Part shown: positions 1 to 8,155 of the stretch, piece after piece
How the letters are laid out: the number at the start of each line of letters is the position of its first letter
Position numbering within the stretch: position 1 is the first letter of the stretch
DNA from: CAYTZH01 sp964442285
GTDB taxonomy: Bacteria > Myxococcota_A > UBA9160 > JAFDET01
Direction: 5' to 3'
Length of the DNA: 62,914 nt
Assembly: GCA_964442285.1 (NCBI GenBank)
Contig: CAYTZH010000029.1
Span: 1 to 62,914, forward strand
Program-made: the position numbers and the translations under genes
The notes under the pieces: generated by a model
Databases searched by the model: none
What the model saw: the letters and a program-made list of their open reading frames with translations, nothing else
Told to the model about the DNA's origin: nothing

Positions 1-4
1 TCCC

Positions 5-80
5 TGGTGGGCCGCCCGGGGCTCGAACCCGGGACCATCGGATTAAAAGTCCGGTGCTCTACCAGCTGAGCTAGCGGCCC
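5..80 (-). tRNA. tRNA-Lys (anticodon TTT)
   Basis: Read on the minus strand, the 76 nt fold as a full cloverleaf. The acceptor stem GGGCCGC pairs with GCGGCCC and is followed by A and an encoded CCA. The D-arm is GCTC-AGCTGGTA-GAGC. The anticodon loop ACTTTTAAT carries TTT and sits in a CCGGA/TCCGA-type stem. The T-loop is GGGTTCGAACCCC. The encoded CCA matches many Gram-negative genomes; the window also carries a CCA-adding enzyme gene. Confidence 0.97.
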
Positions 81-149
81 GGGGGGAGGGTAACGCACGG
101 GATCTCGGGTGCTTGGCGCTCTCGTGGCTCGCGAGATCGGCTTCCGCGG

Positions 150-692
150 CTAGTCGATCGCCGGCACGTCCGCTGAGGGAAGGTAGGTCCACTCCACCAC
201 CTTCCAGCGTCCCTCCAGCTGCTGGACCCAGAGGCGGTGCTCCGCCTCCCGACCCTCCACCGGGGTGTCGCGGAGTCGTGCCGCGATCTGCACCGTGCCG
301 GGCTGCCAGTAGCCCAGGCCCTGGGCGTCGGGGTCGACGTCCTCGGGCACGTCGGCTGGCGTGATGGTGTGGGACGAGAGCACCTCATAGGCGCTGGGCG
401 TGGGGTGGTGCGCGAGGACCAGCGGATTGCGGGTTCCCAGGAGGTCGTGCCACGCCGCCCCGGCCAGGGCGGCGTCGCGCTCCTGCAGTCCGCGCAGAAA
501 GGTCTCCGCGGCCGCCTCGGGCGTCGAGAGGTCCGGGGATGCGGGTGCGGCAGCGTCGGGCGGGCTCGGCGCCGGCGTGGTCTCGGCCCCGGGGCACGCC
601 GTCAGGGCGAAGGCCGCCACGAGCCAGACGAGGGCCCACGGCACCCGGTGCGGGACGACGCGGCGCTCGATTCTCGGATCCGCCCTTTCCAT
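150..692 (-). CDS. Small lipoprotein downstream of an M23 peptidase (possible immunity protein)
   Basis: A 180-residue protein with a hydrophobic signal segment and a lipobox LTAC, so Cys33 would be lipidated and the protein anchored facing the periplasm. The mature part starts with a Pro/Ala-rich linker (about 34-52). A domain of about 125 residues follows, beginning STPEAAAETFLRGL and ending in strands with WKVVEW, which resembles small NTF2-like or DUF4878-type folds; that is a guess from pattern only. The ATG lies 2 nt after the stop of the M23 gene, so the two are surely co-transcribed. A periplasmic lipoprotein paired with a cell-wall hydrolase that has no signal peptide suggests an immunity or inhibitor role, but no family was recognised. 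Confidence 0.8.
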   Translation of the reverse strand: MERADPRIERRVVPHRVPWALVWLVAAFALTACPGAETTPAPSPPDAAAPASPDLSTPEAAAETFLRGLQERDAALAGAAWHDLLGTRNPLVLAHHPTPSAYEVLSSHTITPADVPEDVDPDAQGLGYWQPGTVQIAARLRDTPVEGREAEHRLWVQQLEGRWKVVEWTYLPSADVPAID

Positions 693-694
693 CG

Positions 695-1492
695 CTACTT
701 GATCACGTGCTGGGGGTTGACCTTCTGGTTCTTCGGGCCGCGGATCTGTACGTGGACGTGGTCCGTGATGCCCGGGTAGAGATTCTTCAGCGTGAGCGCC
801 GTTCCGATGGTCTGGCCCGCTGCGACCACCTTGCCCACGATCTCCGCATCGGGCTTGATGTACCAGACCTTCGCGATGCTGCCGTCGCTGGCTGCGATGA
901 GAAGCCCGGAGAGCTTCCCCTTCTCCTTCTTCTTCTTCTCGTCCTTTTCCTTGGCCACGTTGTAGGGCCTCGACACCCGGACGACGCGGCCCGAGATCGG
1001 CGACTTCACCGACTGGCCCGCCGTGCACTTGTAGTCGGTCCCGTCGTGCCGGCGGCTACCTCGCGGCGCACCGTGGTGACCCGCGCCCCATTTGTCGGAG
1101 ATCCGGATCGTGAGGCCGGTCGGGTTCGCGTACTTCACCGGCCACAGCCGTTGGATCGTGGTCCGTTTGGGGCTGATCTTGCCGTCCGGGCTCTGCATGA
1201 ACGTCGCCTGGAAGCGCTGGATCGCCTCGAGTGTGAGCTTGTCCATGCGGCCCGTCGTCTCGATGAAGGGCGAGCGGAACGGGTCGCGCTTCGCGCCCGC
1301 CGTCTGGGCCGGAGCCTTCTTCGCGAGCGCCTTCGCCCCGGGTCCGAGCGAGCCCGTCACGGCGTAGTGCGGACTGAGGTCGATGTTCGTCAGGATCGCG
1401 TGGTTCAGGAGCTGCTGGACGAGCTGCACGTCGCGCTTGCGGTTGCGCGATCGCTTGGCGGCGTCTCCCACCGACCCGTAGATGAATGCCAT
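695..1492 (-). CDS. M23-family (LytM) metallopeptidase with N-terminal peptidoglycan-binding region
   Basis: 265 residues. Residues about 5-115 look like a peptidoglycan-binding-1-type region (VGDAAKRSRNRKRDVQLVQQ, then a helical 'AIQRFQ' segment). Residues about 125-262 form an M23 domain with HDGTD (His149, Asp153) and HVH (245-247), the zinc-binding motifs of LytM endopeptidases that cut peptide cross-links in murein. A Lys/Glu-rich insert lies at 181-193. No signal peptide is visible, so export would need another route, such as a phage, type VI or contractile system, or lysis. It is followed after 2 nt by a lipoprotein gene. The ATG has only a weak upstream AGGTTGA-like site. Confidence 0.85.
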   Translation of the reverse strand: MAFIYGSVGDAAKRSRNRKRDVQLVQQLLNHAILTNIDLSPHYAVTGSLGPGAKALAKKAPAQTAGAKRDPFRSPFIETTGRMDKLTLEAIQRFQATFMQSPDGKISPKRTTIQRLWPVKYANPTGLTIRISDKWGAGHHGAPRGSRRHDGTDYKCTAGQSVKSPISGRVVRVSRPYNVAKEKDEKKKKEKGKLSGLLIAASDGSIAKVWYIKPDAEIVGKVVAAGQTIGTALTLKNLYPGITDHVHVQIRGPKNQKVNPQHVIK

Positions 1493-1531
1493 GGATCAAC
1501 CTCCACGTGCGCTCGGAAGCGGGCGAGCCCG

Positions 1532-1540
1532 ATTCTACCA
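1532..1540 (-). promoter_or_regulatory. Candidate extended -10 promoter of the M23-lipoprotein pair
   Basis: On the minus strand TGG-TAGAAT (TGn plus a 5/6 match to TATAAT) lies about 40 nt before the ATG of the M23 gene. A TTGCCG that could act as -35 is 19 nt further upstream, slightly too far. The call rests on the motif alone. Confidence 0.3.
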
Positions 1541-1632
1541 TCGACAACCCGGGAGCCGGCAACTCCCGTCTCGTACGAGCGCAGGGCAGCGGGAAGAGGC
1601 CCTGACCGGCGGACCGCAGACCGCCTGGCCGC

Positions 1633-2100
1633 TCAGCCCTTGCCGTCCCAGCCCACGTTGCGGCCCCGGTAGACGAAGCCGCCGCCCACGCGGAGGGCGT
1701 AGAAGATCTTGGCCTGGTCGCGCTTGCCGACGCGCATCAGCCGGGACACGGCGATGTGGAGCAGGTCGGCCTCGTAGCGATTGAACACGCGCGTGCCGCC
1801 GCCCGGCTTGCGCCACCTGGCGCCCTCGCGATAGGCGTAGTCGTGGGCGAACCCCGGCAGCAGCAGGTCGGCCGGGTCGGCGTCGAGGGCGCCCCAGAGC
1901 GCACCGGGCACGCTCGAGCCGTCGCTCAGGGTGCCGGCGGGCAGGTCCAGCGTCTCGCCCGTGTTCCGGTTCTCGACGGTCAGGGGGTCCACGAGCCGGA
2001 AGAGCACGTGCTTCTGGCCCGACACGCGGCGCTTGACGTCGATGCAGCCCGCACGGACGGAGACCTTGGGGACCTCCTTGCGCCAGTCTCGCCACGGCAT
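1633..2100 (-). CDS. DUF1353 family protein
   Basis: 155 residues starting at the ATG encoding MPWRDWRKEV; longer upstream frames are antisense noise over the next gene. The motif LSDGSSVPGALW followed by FAHDYAYR is the signature of DUF1353, a small family often found in phage and phage-derived tail clusters. The biochemical role is unknown; the conserved His-Asp-Tyr suggests a catalytic or metal site. There is no signal peptide or membrane segment. It lies 61 bp downstream of the DUF3332 gene on the same strand and 140 bp before the M23 gene, so the cluster may be one transcript. Confidence 0.8.
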   Translation of the reverse strand: MPWRDWRKEVPKVSVRAGCIDVKRRVSGQKHVLFRLVDPLTVENRNTGETLDLPAGTLSDGSSVPGALWGALDADPADLLLPGFAHDYAYREGARWRKPGGGTRVFNRYEADLLHIAVSRLMRVGKRDQAKIFYALRVGGGFVYRGRNVGWDGKG

Positions 2101-2161
2101 CGCGTCTGCCTCCCGGGCAGGACGGGGGTGGACCGGGGGTGGGTCCACGCCGGGCGCCGAC

Positions 2162-2626
2162 CTAGCGGCCGGCGCGGGGATAGCGGGCGACGACCTCGCC
2201 GTGGGCGCCGTAGGCCACGACCGCGTCGTCGTCCTGGACCAGGCGGGCCTCCTCGATCCGGCCGTCGGCCCGCTCGAGGCGCACGACCAGGCTGCCGTCG
2301 GCCCGCCCGGAGAAGGTCGCCACGTCGCCCTCGGGCGTGGTGCGGGTCGCATCGAAGGTCTTGACGGGGTTGCGGTGCCAGAACTCGATGGTGTTGAACA
2401 GGCTGATGTCCATCATCGCGGCGATCGTGTACAGCTGGAACGCCGCGAACGCGATCATGGTGCCGGACTTCGCCCAGCGGTTCTCGCTGATGTCGCGGTT
2501 CATGGCGTACACGTTCCGGGTCATGTTGAAGCTGCCGAAGCAGCCCGTGGCCGCCACGCACAGCACGCCAGCCAGAAGCAACGTCCCCATCCGCAGAGCC
2601 GGGCGCCGGGCCCTGAAGTTCGTCAC
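2162..2626 (-). CDS. DUF3332-like lipoprotein
   Basis: 154 residues. The GTG start is preceded by AAGGGGGA at good spacing; an ATG 30 codons upstream lacks a site and would bury the signal. The N-terminus has Arg residues, a hydrophobic stretch and the lipobox AATGC, giving Cys29. The body 'FGSFNMTRNVYAMNRDIS' followed by a hydrophobic helix and 'WHRNP' matches DUF3332, a family of about 170-residue envelope lipoproteins of unknown role. The C-terminal half alternates charged beta-strand-like segments. Confidence 0.8.
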   Translation of the reverse strand: MTNFRARRPALRMGTLLLAGVLCVAATGCFGSFNMTRNVYAMNRDISENRWAKSGTMIAFAAFQLYTIAAMMDISLFNTIEFWHRNPVKTFDATRTTPEGDVATFSGRADGSLVVRLERADGRIEEARLVQDDDAVVAYGAHGEVVARYPRAGR

Positions 2627-2787
2627 GACATCCCCCTTGCGTCGCCGGCGGAAGTGCCGTCGCGAACGCGGCGTTATTGTGAGCGAATCCGACCGTCTGC
2701 ACCACCTCTGATGCACACCCGCGCGGGCACCCCCGATCTCCTGGCCGCGGGTGGCAGCGCTCGGCCGGCTCGCAGCCCCGAAACGCG

Positions 2788-2819
2788 TCGCGCCCGGGCA
2801 CCGACGTGCCCGGGCGCGA
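2788..2819 (-). terminator. Strong hairpin terminator after the PEP-CTERM gene
   Basis: A perfect 14-bp GC-rich stem (2788-2801 with 2806-2819, loop CGAC) lies about 32 bp past the stop of the PEP-CTERM gene. On the minus strand only a short T stretch (ACGCGTTT) follows, so it is a strong stem with a weak U-tract. No gene covers it. Confidence 0.6.
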
Positions 2820-2851
2820 TCGACCCCCCGGAGGCTCCTCGCGGGAGAGAT

Positions 2852-3859
2852 CTAGTCGTCGTCGCGGCGGCGCAGGCGCCCGAAGAGCGCCGCAACACCC
2901 ACGGCCGAGGCCGCGAGCAGCGCCAGCGTGCCCGGCTCGGGGACCAGGGTCTGGACGCCGTTCTGGACGATGCTGGCGTTGATGGTCAGGCCGCTGCCGC
3001 AGTTGGTGTTGTTGTCCAGGTCGAAGCTGCCGAGCTGCGAATTCAGGCCCGCGCAGGCGAGGGCCTCGCCGGCCGTGGTCGAGATCGAGCCCGAGGTCCG
3101 GGAGGCCGCCCGCACCCGGAAGCTCACCTCGAGGGTGTCCGTGAAGCTCTGCACGAGGTTCAGGGCGTCCGGGCTGGCCGGGTTGCCCAGGGCGTAGGGC
3201 TGGGTGTTGTCGACCCAGCCCCGGTAGTCCGTCGGCAGCTGGAAGGCGAAGTCCACCTCGCCGAGCGCGGCGCCGCTCTGGTTGAGCGAGGTGTTGTAGC
3301 TGCGATTCGCACCGCGGTTCACCGGCGTCGCGCCGTTGCTGTTGCTGCGGGTGACGGAGCCGCCGAGATCCACCGAGCCGAACAGACCGCCCAGGCTCCG
3401 GACGGTGGTCGAGGGGAAGTCCATGAAGGCGCCCTCGAAGCCGCCGAACTCGTCGACGGCCACGGCCCCGGAGAAGCTGATGCTGAAGCTCACGTTCTGG
3501 AGCGGCACCACGTACTCAGCCGGGCCCGCCGGATCGCAGCAGGCGTCGGTCGTGACCGTGCGGGTGATCGTGTACGGCACGCGCCAGGTGTAGGTCCGGT
3601 CGATGATGGCCGAGGTGAGGGCGCCGATGTCGGCGGAGGCCTGGGCCCGGAAGTTGGCCGAGGTGCCGCCCGCGCTGCTGGTCTGGGTCGTGTTCTGGTC
3701 GCTGTTGTTGCCGCCGGTCCCATTGTTGTTCGTCGAGAACAGGGACGAGCTGCCGAAGCTGAACGTGTTGGCCGAGGCCGGCGCCGCCCAGAGCAACACG
3801 GCGGCGGCGAGAGCGAGCAGCGGGAGCTGCAACAGACGGAGAGAGAGAGCCGATTCCAC
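2852..3859 (-). CDS. PEP-CTERM sorting-domain protein
   Basis: 335 residues from a GTG preceded by GGGAAGGGGA. A Sec signal peptide ends near ...AAPASA-NTF. The mature region is rich in Asn, Ser, Thr and Gly (FSTNNNGTGGNNSDQN) and predicted to be mostly beta, typical of secreted matrix proteins. The last 30 residues are a PEP-CTERM signal: VPEPG (306-310), a hydrophobic helix, then RLRRRDDD. Such proteins are handled by exosortase (XrtA/EpsH) and linked to exopolysaccharide loci; no exosortase lies in this window. A perfect-looking sigma-54 promoter precedes it and a hairpin follows it, so it is a single-gene transcript. The exact role is unknown. Confidence 0.93.
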   Translation of the reverse strand: MESALSLRLLQLPLLALAAAVLLWAAPASANTFSFGSSSLFSTNNNGTGGNNSDQNTTQTSSAGGTSANFRAQASADIGALTSAIIDRTYTWRVPYTITRTVTTDACCDPAGPAEYVVPLQNVSFSISFSGAVAVDEFGGFEGAFMDFPSTTVRSLGGLFGSVDLGGSVTRSNSNGATPVNRGANRSYNTSLNQSGAALGEVDFAFQLPTDYRGWVDNTQPYALGNPASPDALNLVQSFTDTLEVSFRVRAASRTSGSISTTAGEALACAGLNSQLGSFDLDNNTNCGSGLTINASIVQNGVQTLVPEPGTLALLAASAVGVAALFGRLRRRDDD

Positions 3860-3936
3860 AAAGATCCCCTTCCCAGCACAAAGGTCACTGGTCTGGACGG
3901 GCACGAGCCCGGTCCACCTTCCCGGACACGGGAACT

Positions 3937-3952
3937 AGCAATAAACCTGCCA
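3937..3952 (-). promoter_or_regulatory. Candidate sigma-54 promoter of the PEP-CTERM gene
   Basis: On the minus strand TGGCAGGTTTATTGCT matches the sigma-54 consensus TGGCAC(G)-N4-TTGCW with the invariant GG and GC in correct register. The predicted start is near 3926, leaving a 5' leader of about 65 nt. PEP-CTERM genes are known to be under sigma-54/PrsR control in other bacteria. Confidence 0.6.
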
Positions 3953-4135
3953 AGCCGCCGGATCGGGTGGGGTTTCGACGTCCATCCGCGAAGCCCCTGG
4001 AAACGATCATTTTTTTCGATTCGCCCGGGCCCTGGCGAACCCTCCCGCCCCGCTGCCCGGAGAATGGGGATATGTAGTCGAGTGCCTATCTCGGGTAGCC
4101 GGCTTCCCTGTGGGACGGGCGATCTATGATGGCCC

Positions 4136-5908
4136 GTGTCCGTCTCGCCCGGTCGCCCCGGCTCCCGACCCTGGCTCGCGACCCTGCTGCTGGCCGTCGG
4201 GGTGGCCGCGGTCTACCTGCCCTCGCTCGGCAACGGCTTCATCCACGACGACCACGACGTGATCGCCGTGCAGCCGCAGCAGCGGCTGGCGGAGGCCCTG
4301 GTCCGCGCCGCGACCGAGCCCCACTTCCAGGGCCTGGCCTACTACCGGCCGGTCACCCGCTCGACGTTCCTGCTGCAGCGCGCCCTTCACGGCGCCGAGC
4401 CGGCCCCGTTCCGACTGGTGAACGCAGCGCTCATGGGCGTCGCGGCGGTGCTGGCCGCGGTGGTGCTCGTCGGGCTCGGGGTGGCACGGGGCCCGGCCCT
4501 GCTGGCGGCGGCGCTCTTCGGCGTGCACCCGCTGGCCTCGGCGTGCGTGTACCCCGTGGCCTCCGGGCGCGAGACCCTGCTCCCCGCGGTGCTCGTGCTG
4601 CTCGCGGTGGCGGCCTGGCTGCGCGCGCGGCAGACCCTGGCTTGGGCGGCGTTCGCGCTGGCACTGTTCGCCAAGGAGCAGGCGGTGGTGGTGCCGCTGC
4701 TCTTCGCCGGCATCGACGCGCTGGGGCTCGGCCCGCGCGGCGCAGCCGACCGGGCTCGCCTTCGCACCCTCCTCGTCCGCTACGCCCCGGTGCTGCCGAT
4801 CGTCGGGACCTACGCACTCGTCCGCTGGCGTCTGTTCGGCGGCAGCGAGTTCGACCTCGTCGTCCTCGCGTGGCCCCTCGGACCGCTCCTGTCCCTGGCC
4901 TACGGCCTGCAGTCGGCGGTCGCTCCCTTCGCCGGACTCGTCTACGAGCCGGAGCTCGCCGTCTGGCTCTCGCCCTGGCGGCTGGCGCTGGCCACCGCGG
5001 TCGTCGGCGGCCTGGCCGTGGTCGCCTGGCGCCTGGAGGCACCGCCGCGTCGCGTGCAGGCGTTCTGGCTCGGCTGGTTCGTGGTGACCCAGCTTCCCAC
5101 GGCCAACCTCCTGGCCCAGGAGGCGCACTTCGCCGAGCGCTACGCCTTCCTCGCCCTGCTGGCGCCCCTGGGCGTGGCGGCCGGGCTCGCGTCGGGGCCC
5201 TGGCCCCGGGCCGCGCAGCGAGCCGGCCTGGCCGCGGCCCTCGCCGCGCTCGCGCTCGCGGCGGGCACGACGCTCGGCCGGGCGGCCGCCTATGCGGACG
5301 ACGTCACCTTCGCCCGGCGCTGGCTCGCCACGAACCCGGACTCGCCCGATGCCCACCACCTGCTCGCCGCGCGGCTGCTGCGCGACGGCGCCGCGGACGA
5401 GGCCCTTGCCCACCTCCGGGCCGCCCTGGCGCGCAGCCCCGACTCGGCCGACCTCCACCACAACCTCGGAACGGCCCTCGCGATGCTCGGCCGGGAGGCG
5501 GAGGCCCGCGCTGCGCTGCGGGAGGCGCTCGCTCGAGACCCGGCCCACCCCGAGGCCCTGGTGAACCTGGGCCAGCTGCTCGGCCGGGCCGGCCGCAGCG
5601 ACGAGGCGCTCGCAGTGCTGCGCGAGGCCGTGCGGGTGGCTCCGGACTCGGCCGGCGCCCACAACAGCCTCGGCGCCCTCCTCGCCCGACGGGGTGCGCT
5701 CGACGAGGCGGAGCAGCACTTCGGCGCGTCGACCCGCCTGCGTCCGGACCAGGTGGCCGCCTGGCGCAACCTGGGGCTCCTCTACCTGCAGCGCCGCGAG
5801 CCGGGCGCGGCCACGGCGGCGTTTCGGCGTGCGCTCCGGGCCGACCCGACGGATCCGGTGGCCCACCAGCGACTCAGGGAGCTCGAGGGTCCCGCGGCGG
5901 TGCCCTGA
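4136..5908 (+). CDS. TMTC-like GT-C membrane protein with C-terminal TPRs (copy 1)
   Basis: 590 residues from a GTG. About nine to eleven hydrophobic segments span residues 12-375. The first periplasmic loop has GNGFIHDDHDV with Asp-Asp-His at 38-40, the acidic motif expected of GT-C glycosyltransferases (TMTC and PMT type) that use a lipid-linked sugar. Residues about 385-585 form about six TPR units. It is probably an inner-membrane glycosyltransferase or glycan-modifying enzyme with the TPRs outside. It closely resembles the 495-residue protein that converges on it: both have the motif P[VI]ASGRETL. Its 3' end overlaps that gene by 35 bp. Acceptor and donor are unknown. Confidence 0.85.
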   Translation: MSVSPGRPGSRPWLATLLLAVGVAAVYLPSLGNGFIHDDHDVIAVQPQQRLAEALVRAATEPHFQGLAYYRPVTRSTFLLQRALHGAEPAPFRLVNAALMGVAAVLAAVVLVGLGVARGPALLAAALFGVHPLASACVYPVASGRETLLPAVLVLLAVAAWLRARQTLAWAAFALALFAKEQAVVVPLLFAGIDALGLGPRGAADRARLRTLLVRYAPVLPIVGTYALVRWRLFGGSEFDLVVLAWPLGPLLSLAYGLQSAVAPFAGLVYEPELAVWLSPWRLALATAVVGGLAVVAWRLEAPPRRVQAFWLGWFVVTQLPTANLLAQEAHFAERYAFLALLAPLGVAAGLASGPWPRAAQRAGLAAALAALALAAGTTLGRAAAYADDVTFARRWLATNPDSPDAHHLLAARLLRDGAADEALAHLRAALARSPDSADLHHNLGTALAMLGREAEARAALREALARDPAHPEALVNLGQLLGRAGRSDEALAVLREAVRVAPDSAGAHNSLGALLARRGALDEAEQHFGASTRLRPDQVAAWRNLGLLYLQRREPGAATAAFRRALRADPTDPVAHQRLRELEGPAAVP

Positions 5909-7361
5909 GACGCTCCAGGGCCTCCCGCGCCTCCGCGCTCCGGCCCTCGGTCCCCAGCAGGCGTTCGAGCTCCGTCGCAGCCTCGGCGCGCCGACCCTGC
6001 CGCACGAGGCCGACGGCGAGGTTGAAGCGAGCGCCCGGATGCGCCGGATCGATCGCCAGGGCCGTCCGCAGCTCGCCCAGCGCCTCGCCCACCCGGCCCC
6101 GCTCGAGCAGCGCCGTCCCCAGCACGAAGCGCGCGTTGGCGTGGGCGGGACTCGTTCGCACCCACTGCGCCGAGAAGCGCAGGTCGTCCCGGTAGGTGGG
6201 CATCCGCGAGAGCGTCAGCCCGCCGAGCAGCGCGATCGCGGCCAGACCCGCGGCGAGACCGAGCCGCTCCCGGCCCCGATCGACACACGCCCGCGTCACC
6301 ACCGTCGCCCCCAGGGCGACGAGACCGAACGCCGGCAGCACCACGAAGCGCTCGGCGAAGCGGATCTCGAGGCGCACCAGGTTGAGGGTCGTCGCCATGC
6401 ACAGGAGCACCCAGAGCAGCCAGAAGCCCGCGGCCCGCCGATCCGCGGCGGGAAGCCGGCGGGCGGCCGCGATCAGCAGGCCGGATGCCGCGAGGGCCAG
6501 CAGCAGCCGCAGGGGAGAGAGCCAGGCCCCCACCTCCGGCTCGTAGACCACGCCGGCGAAGGGCGCGAACACCCCCTGCAGCGCGTACAGCAGCGAGAGC
6601 AGCGGCCCGAGGGGCTCGCGGCCGAGGCTCTCGGCGACGGCGGCCAGCAGGCTCCCGCCGGGCTCGCCCGGGACCACCGCGCGGCGCAGCAGCCCGTATC
6701 CGAGCACCACGGCCAGCAGCGGCGCCGCGCGCAGGGCCCAGGCCCCGAGGCGCCGACCGGGCGGATCGGCGGTCAGCGCGAAGGCATCGGCGGCCAGGAG
6801 CACCGCCGGAAGCGTGAGCGCCTGCTCCTTGCTCAGGAGCGCCAGGGCCAGCAGGGCGGCCGAGCCGGCACGCCCGGCGAGGCCGCCGCGCAGGTGGGCC
6901 GCCACCGCCCACAGGGAGAAGACCGTGGGCATGAGCGTCTCGCGCCCCGAGGCGATGGGCCAGACCGCCGACGAGGTCAGCGGGTGCAGCGCCCACACCG
7001 CCGCGGCCAGGGCGGCCGCCGCCGCCGGCAGGGCGAAGCCGCGCGCGCGGAGCACCGCGTAGGCGCCGAGCGCGGCGAGCGTCGCCAGTGCGGCGTTCGC
7101 CAGATGGAACGGCCCGGCGACGTCGCCGTGCCAGGTCTTCTGGACGAGGAGCGAGAGCCGCGTCACGGCCCGGTAGTACGGGAGCTGGGAGAGGGGCAGC
7201 CCGTGGGGCTCCGCGAACACGCGCAGGGCGTCGCGCCCGCTGCGCAGCGGCTCCTGGGCCAGGATCACCTCGTGGTCGTCGTAGACGAAGCCGTTGCCCA
7301 CCCCGGCCGCATACACCGCCGCGACGATCGCGACGAGGAGGCCGGGGAGCACGCGGCTCAC
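5874..7361 (-). CDS. TMTC-like GT-C membrane protein with C-terminal TPRs (copy 2)
   Basis: 495 residues; the GTG overlaps the previous stop as GTGA. It is multi-pass, with GNGFVYDDHEV in the first loop (DDH at 28-30) and WPIASGRETLMP, matching copy 1. Two or three TPRs (about 395-470) end the protein, fewer than in copy 1. It is the last gene of the long minus-strand glycan operon. Copies 1 and 2 are inverted and converge with a 35-bp coding overlap, which suggests an inverted duplication followed by divergence in the TPR tail. Confidence 0.85.
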   Translation of the reverse strand: MSRVLPGLLVAIVAAVYAAGVGNGFVYDDHEVILAQEPLRSGRDALRVFAEPHGLPLSQLPYYRAVTRLSLLVQKTWHGDVAGPFHLANAALATLAALGAYAVLRARGFALPAAAAALAAAVWALHPLTSSAVWPIASGRETLMPTVFSLWAVAAHLRGGLAGRAGSAALLALALLSKEQALTLPAVLLAADAFALTADPPGRRLGAWALRAAPLLAVVLGYGLLRRAVVPGEPGGSLLAAVAESLGREPLGPLLSLLYALQGVFAPFAGVVYEPEVGAWLSPLRLLLALAASGLLIAAARRLPAADRRAAGFWLLWVLLCMATTLNLVRLEIRFAERFVVLPAFGLVALGATVVTRACVDRGRERLGLAAGLAAIALLGGLTLSRMPTYRDDLRFSAQWVRTSPAHANARFVLGTALLERGRVGEALGELRTALAIDPAHPGARFNLAVGLVRQGRRAEAATELERLLGTEGRSAEAREALERLRAPPRDPRAP

Positions 7362-8143
7362 GGCGGGGAGGCGTCGGTGAGCCGGCGGGTCAGGGTCTCG
7401 CGGAGGCGCGCTCCGACGCCGTCGGGGAGCGTGAGCTCCACCTCCCAGGTGCCCACCTCGCGCACCAGCCCGAGGCCGGCCCGGTACCACGCGTCGGTCT
7501 CCACCCGACCGCGCTCCACGGCGAGCGGGCCCGCTTCCGAGGAGACGCTGCCCCGCAGCGTGCCCTCGTAGCGGACGTGGAGGCAGTCCGGATACGCGGT
7601 GCCGTCGACCGTCACCTCCTCGAAGCCCACGACCGTGGCCTGCAGCTCCGTCACGAGCTGGGCGTCCTGGCGGAGGGCGCCCACCCGCCAGCTCCGGCCC
7701 GGCTCGGGCGTCGCGGGCATCAGGAGCAAGGGCGGGTCGTAGTCGGTCGAGCGATCGACGGCCGCGCCGAAGTTGCGGGTCTCCTCCCGGCGCATGCGGA
7801 CACCCTCCGGCGTGGCGACCAGCAGGCTCGTCACCTCCCGACGCTGGCGCCCCGAGCCCTGGACGCTGTCCTCCACGGTCTTGCGCGTGAGCCGGAAGCC
7901 TCCGTCCACCGCGCGCATCCGCTCGGTTTCCTCGGCGAAGTAGAACTCGCGCGAGTTCGCCTGGTCGTCGGGGTCGAAGACGCGGTCGCGATGGACCGCG
8001 TAGACCCGCCGGCTGCCATCCACCAGGGGCAGCCAGGCCTCGGCGGCGTCGGCTGCGGCCGCGGCGCCCAGCCACGACAGCAGCGCCGCGCTCCAGACGA
8101 ACGTCCGTCGATTGCCTGAATTCGGTTGCCGGGCTCCGCGCAT
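7358..8143 (-). CDS. Exported protein of unknown function, DUF3108-like
   Basis: 261 residues with an N-terminal signal peptide (TFVWSAALLSWLGAAAAADA, cleaved before AEAW). The mature part is beta-rich: LPLVDGSRRVYAVHRDRVF, YDPPLLLMPATPEPGRSWR, and a late LGLVREVGTWEVELTL. The 'Y-DPPLLLMP...PG-W' followed by 'G-V-E-GLGLV' layout resembles DUF3108/TapB-like periplasmic beta proteins that bind lipids or glycans; this is resemblance only. It sits between two TMTC-like genes, 12 bp after one and overlapping the next by 4 bp (GTGA), so it probably works with them. Confidence 0.75.
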   Translation of the reverse strand: MRGARQPNSGNRRTFVWSAALLSWLGAAAAADAAEAWLPLVDGSRRVYAVHRDRVFDPDDQANSREFYFAEETERMRAVDGGFRLTRKTVEDSVQGSGRQRREVTSLLVATPEGVRMRREETRNFGAAVDRSTDYDPPLLLMPATPEPGRSWRVGALRQDAQLVTELQATVVGFEEVTVDGTAYPDCLHVRYEGTLRGSVSSEAGPLAVERGRVETDAWYRAGLGLVREVGTWEVELTLPDGVGARLRETLTRRLTDASPP

Positions 8144-8155
8144 GGGGAGCGGAGT

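Noticed and set aside
5901..5908. Frameshift at the convergent end of TMTC copies 1 and 2
   Set aside because: Both frames stay open with TPR-like sequence up to their stops, so a true 35-bp overlap explains the data.
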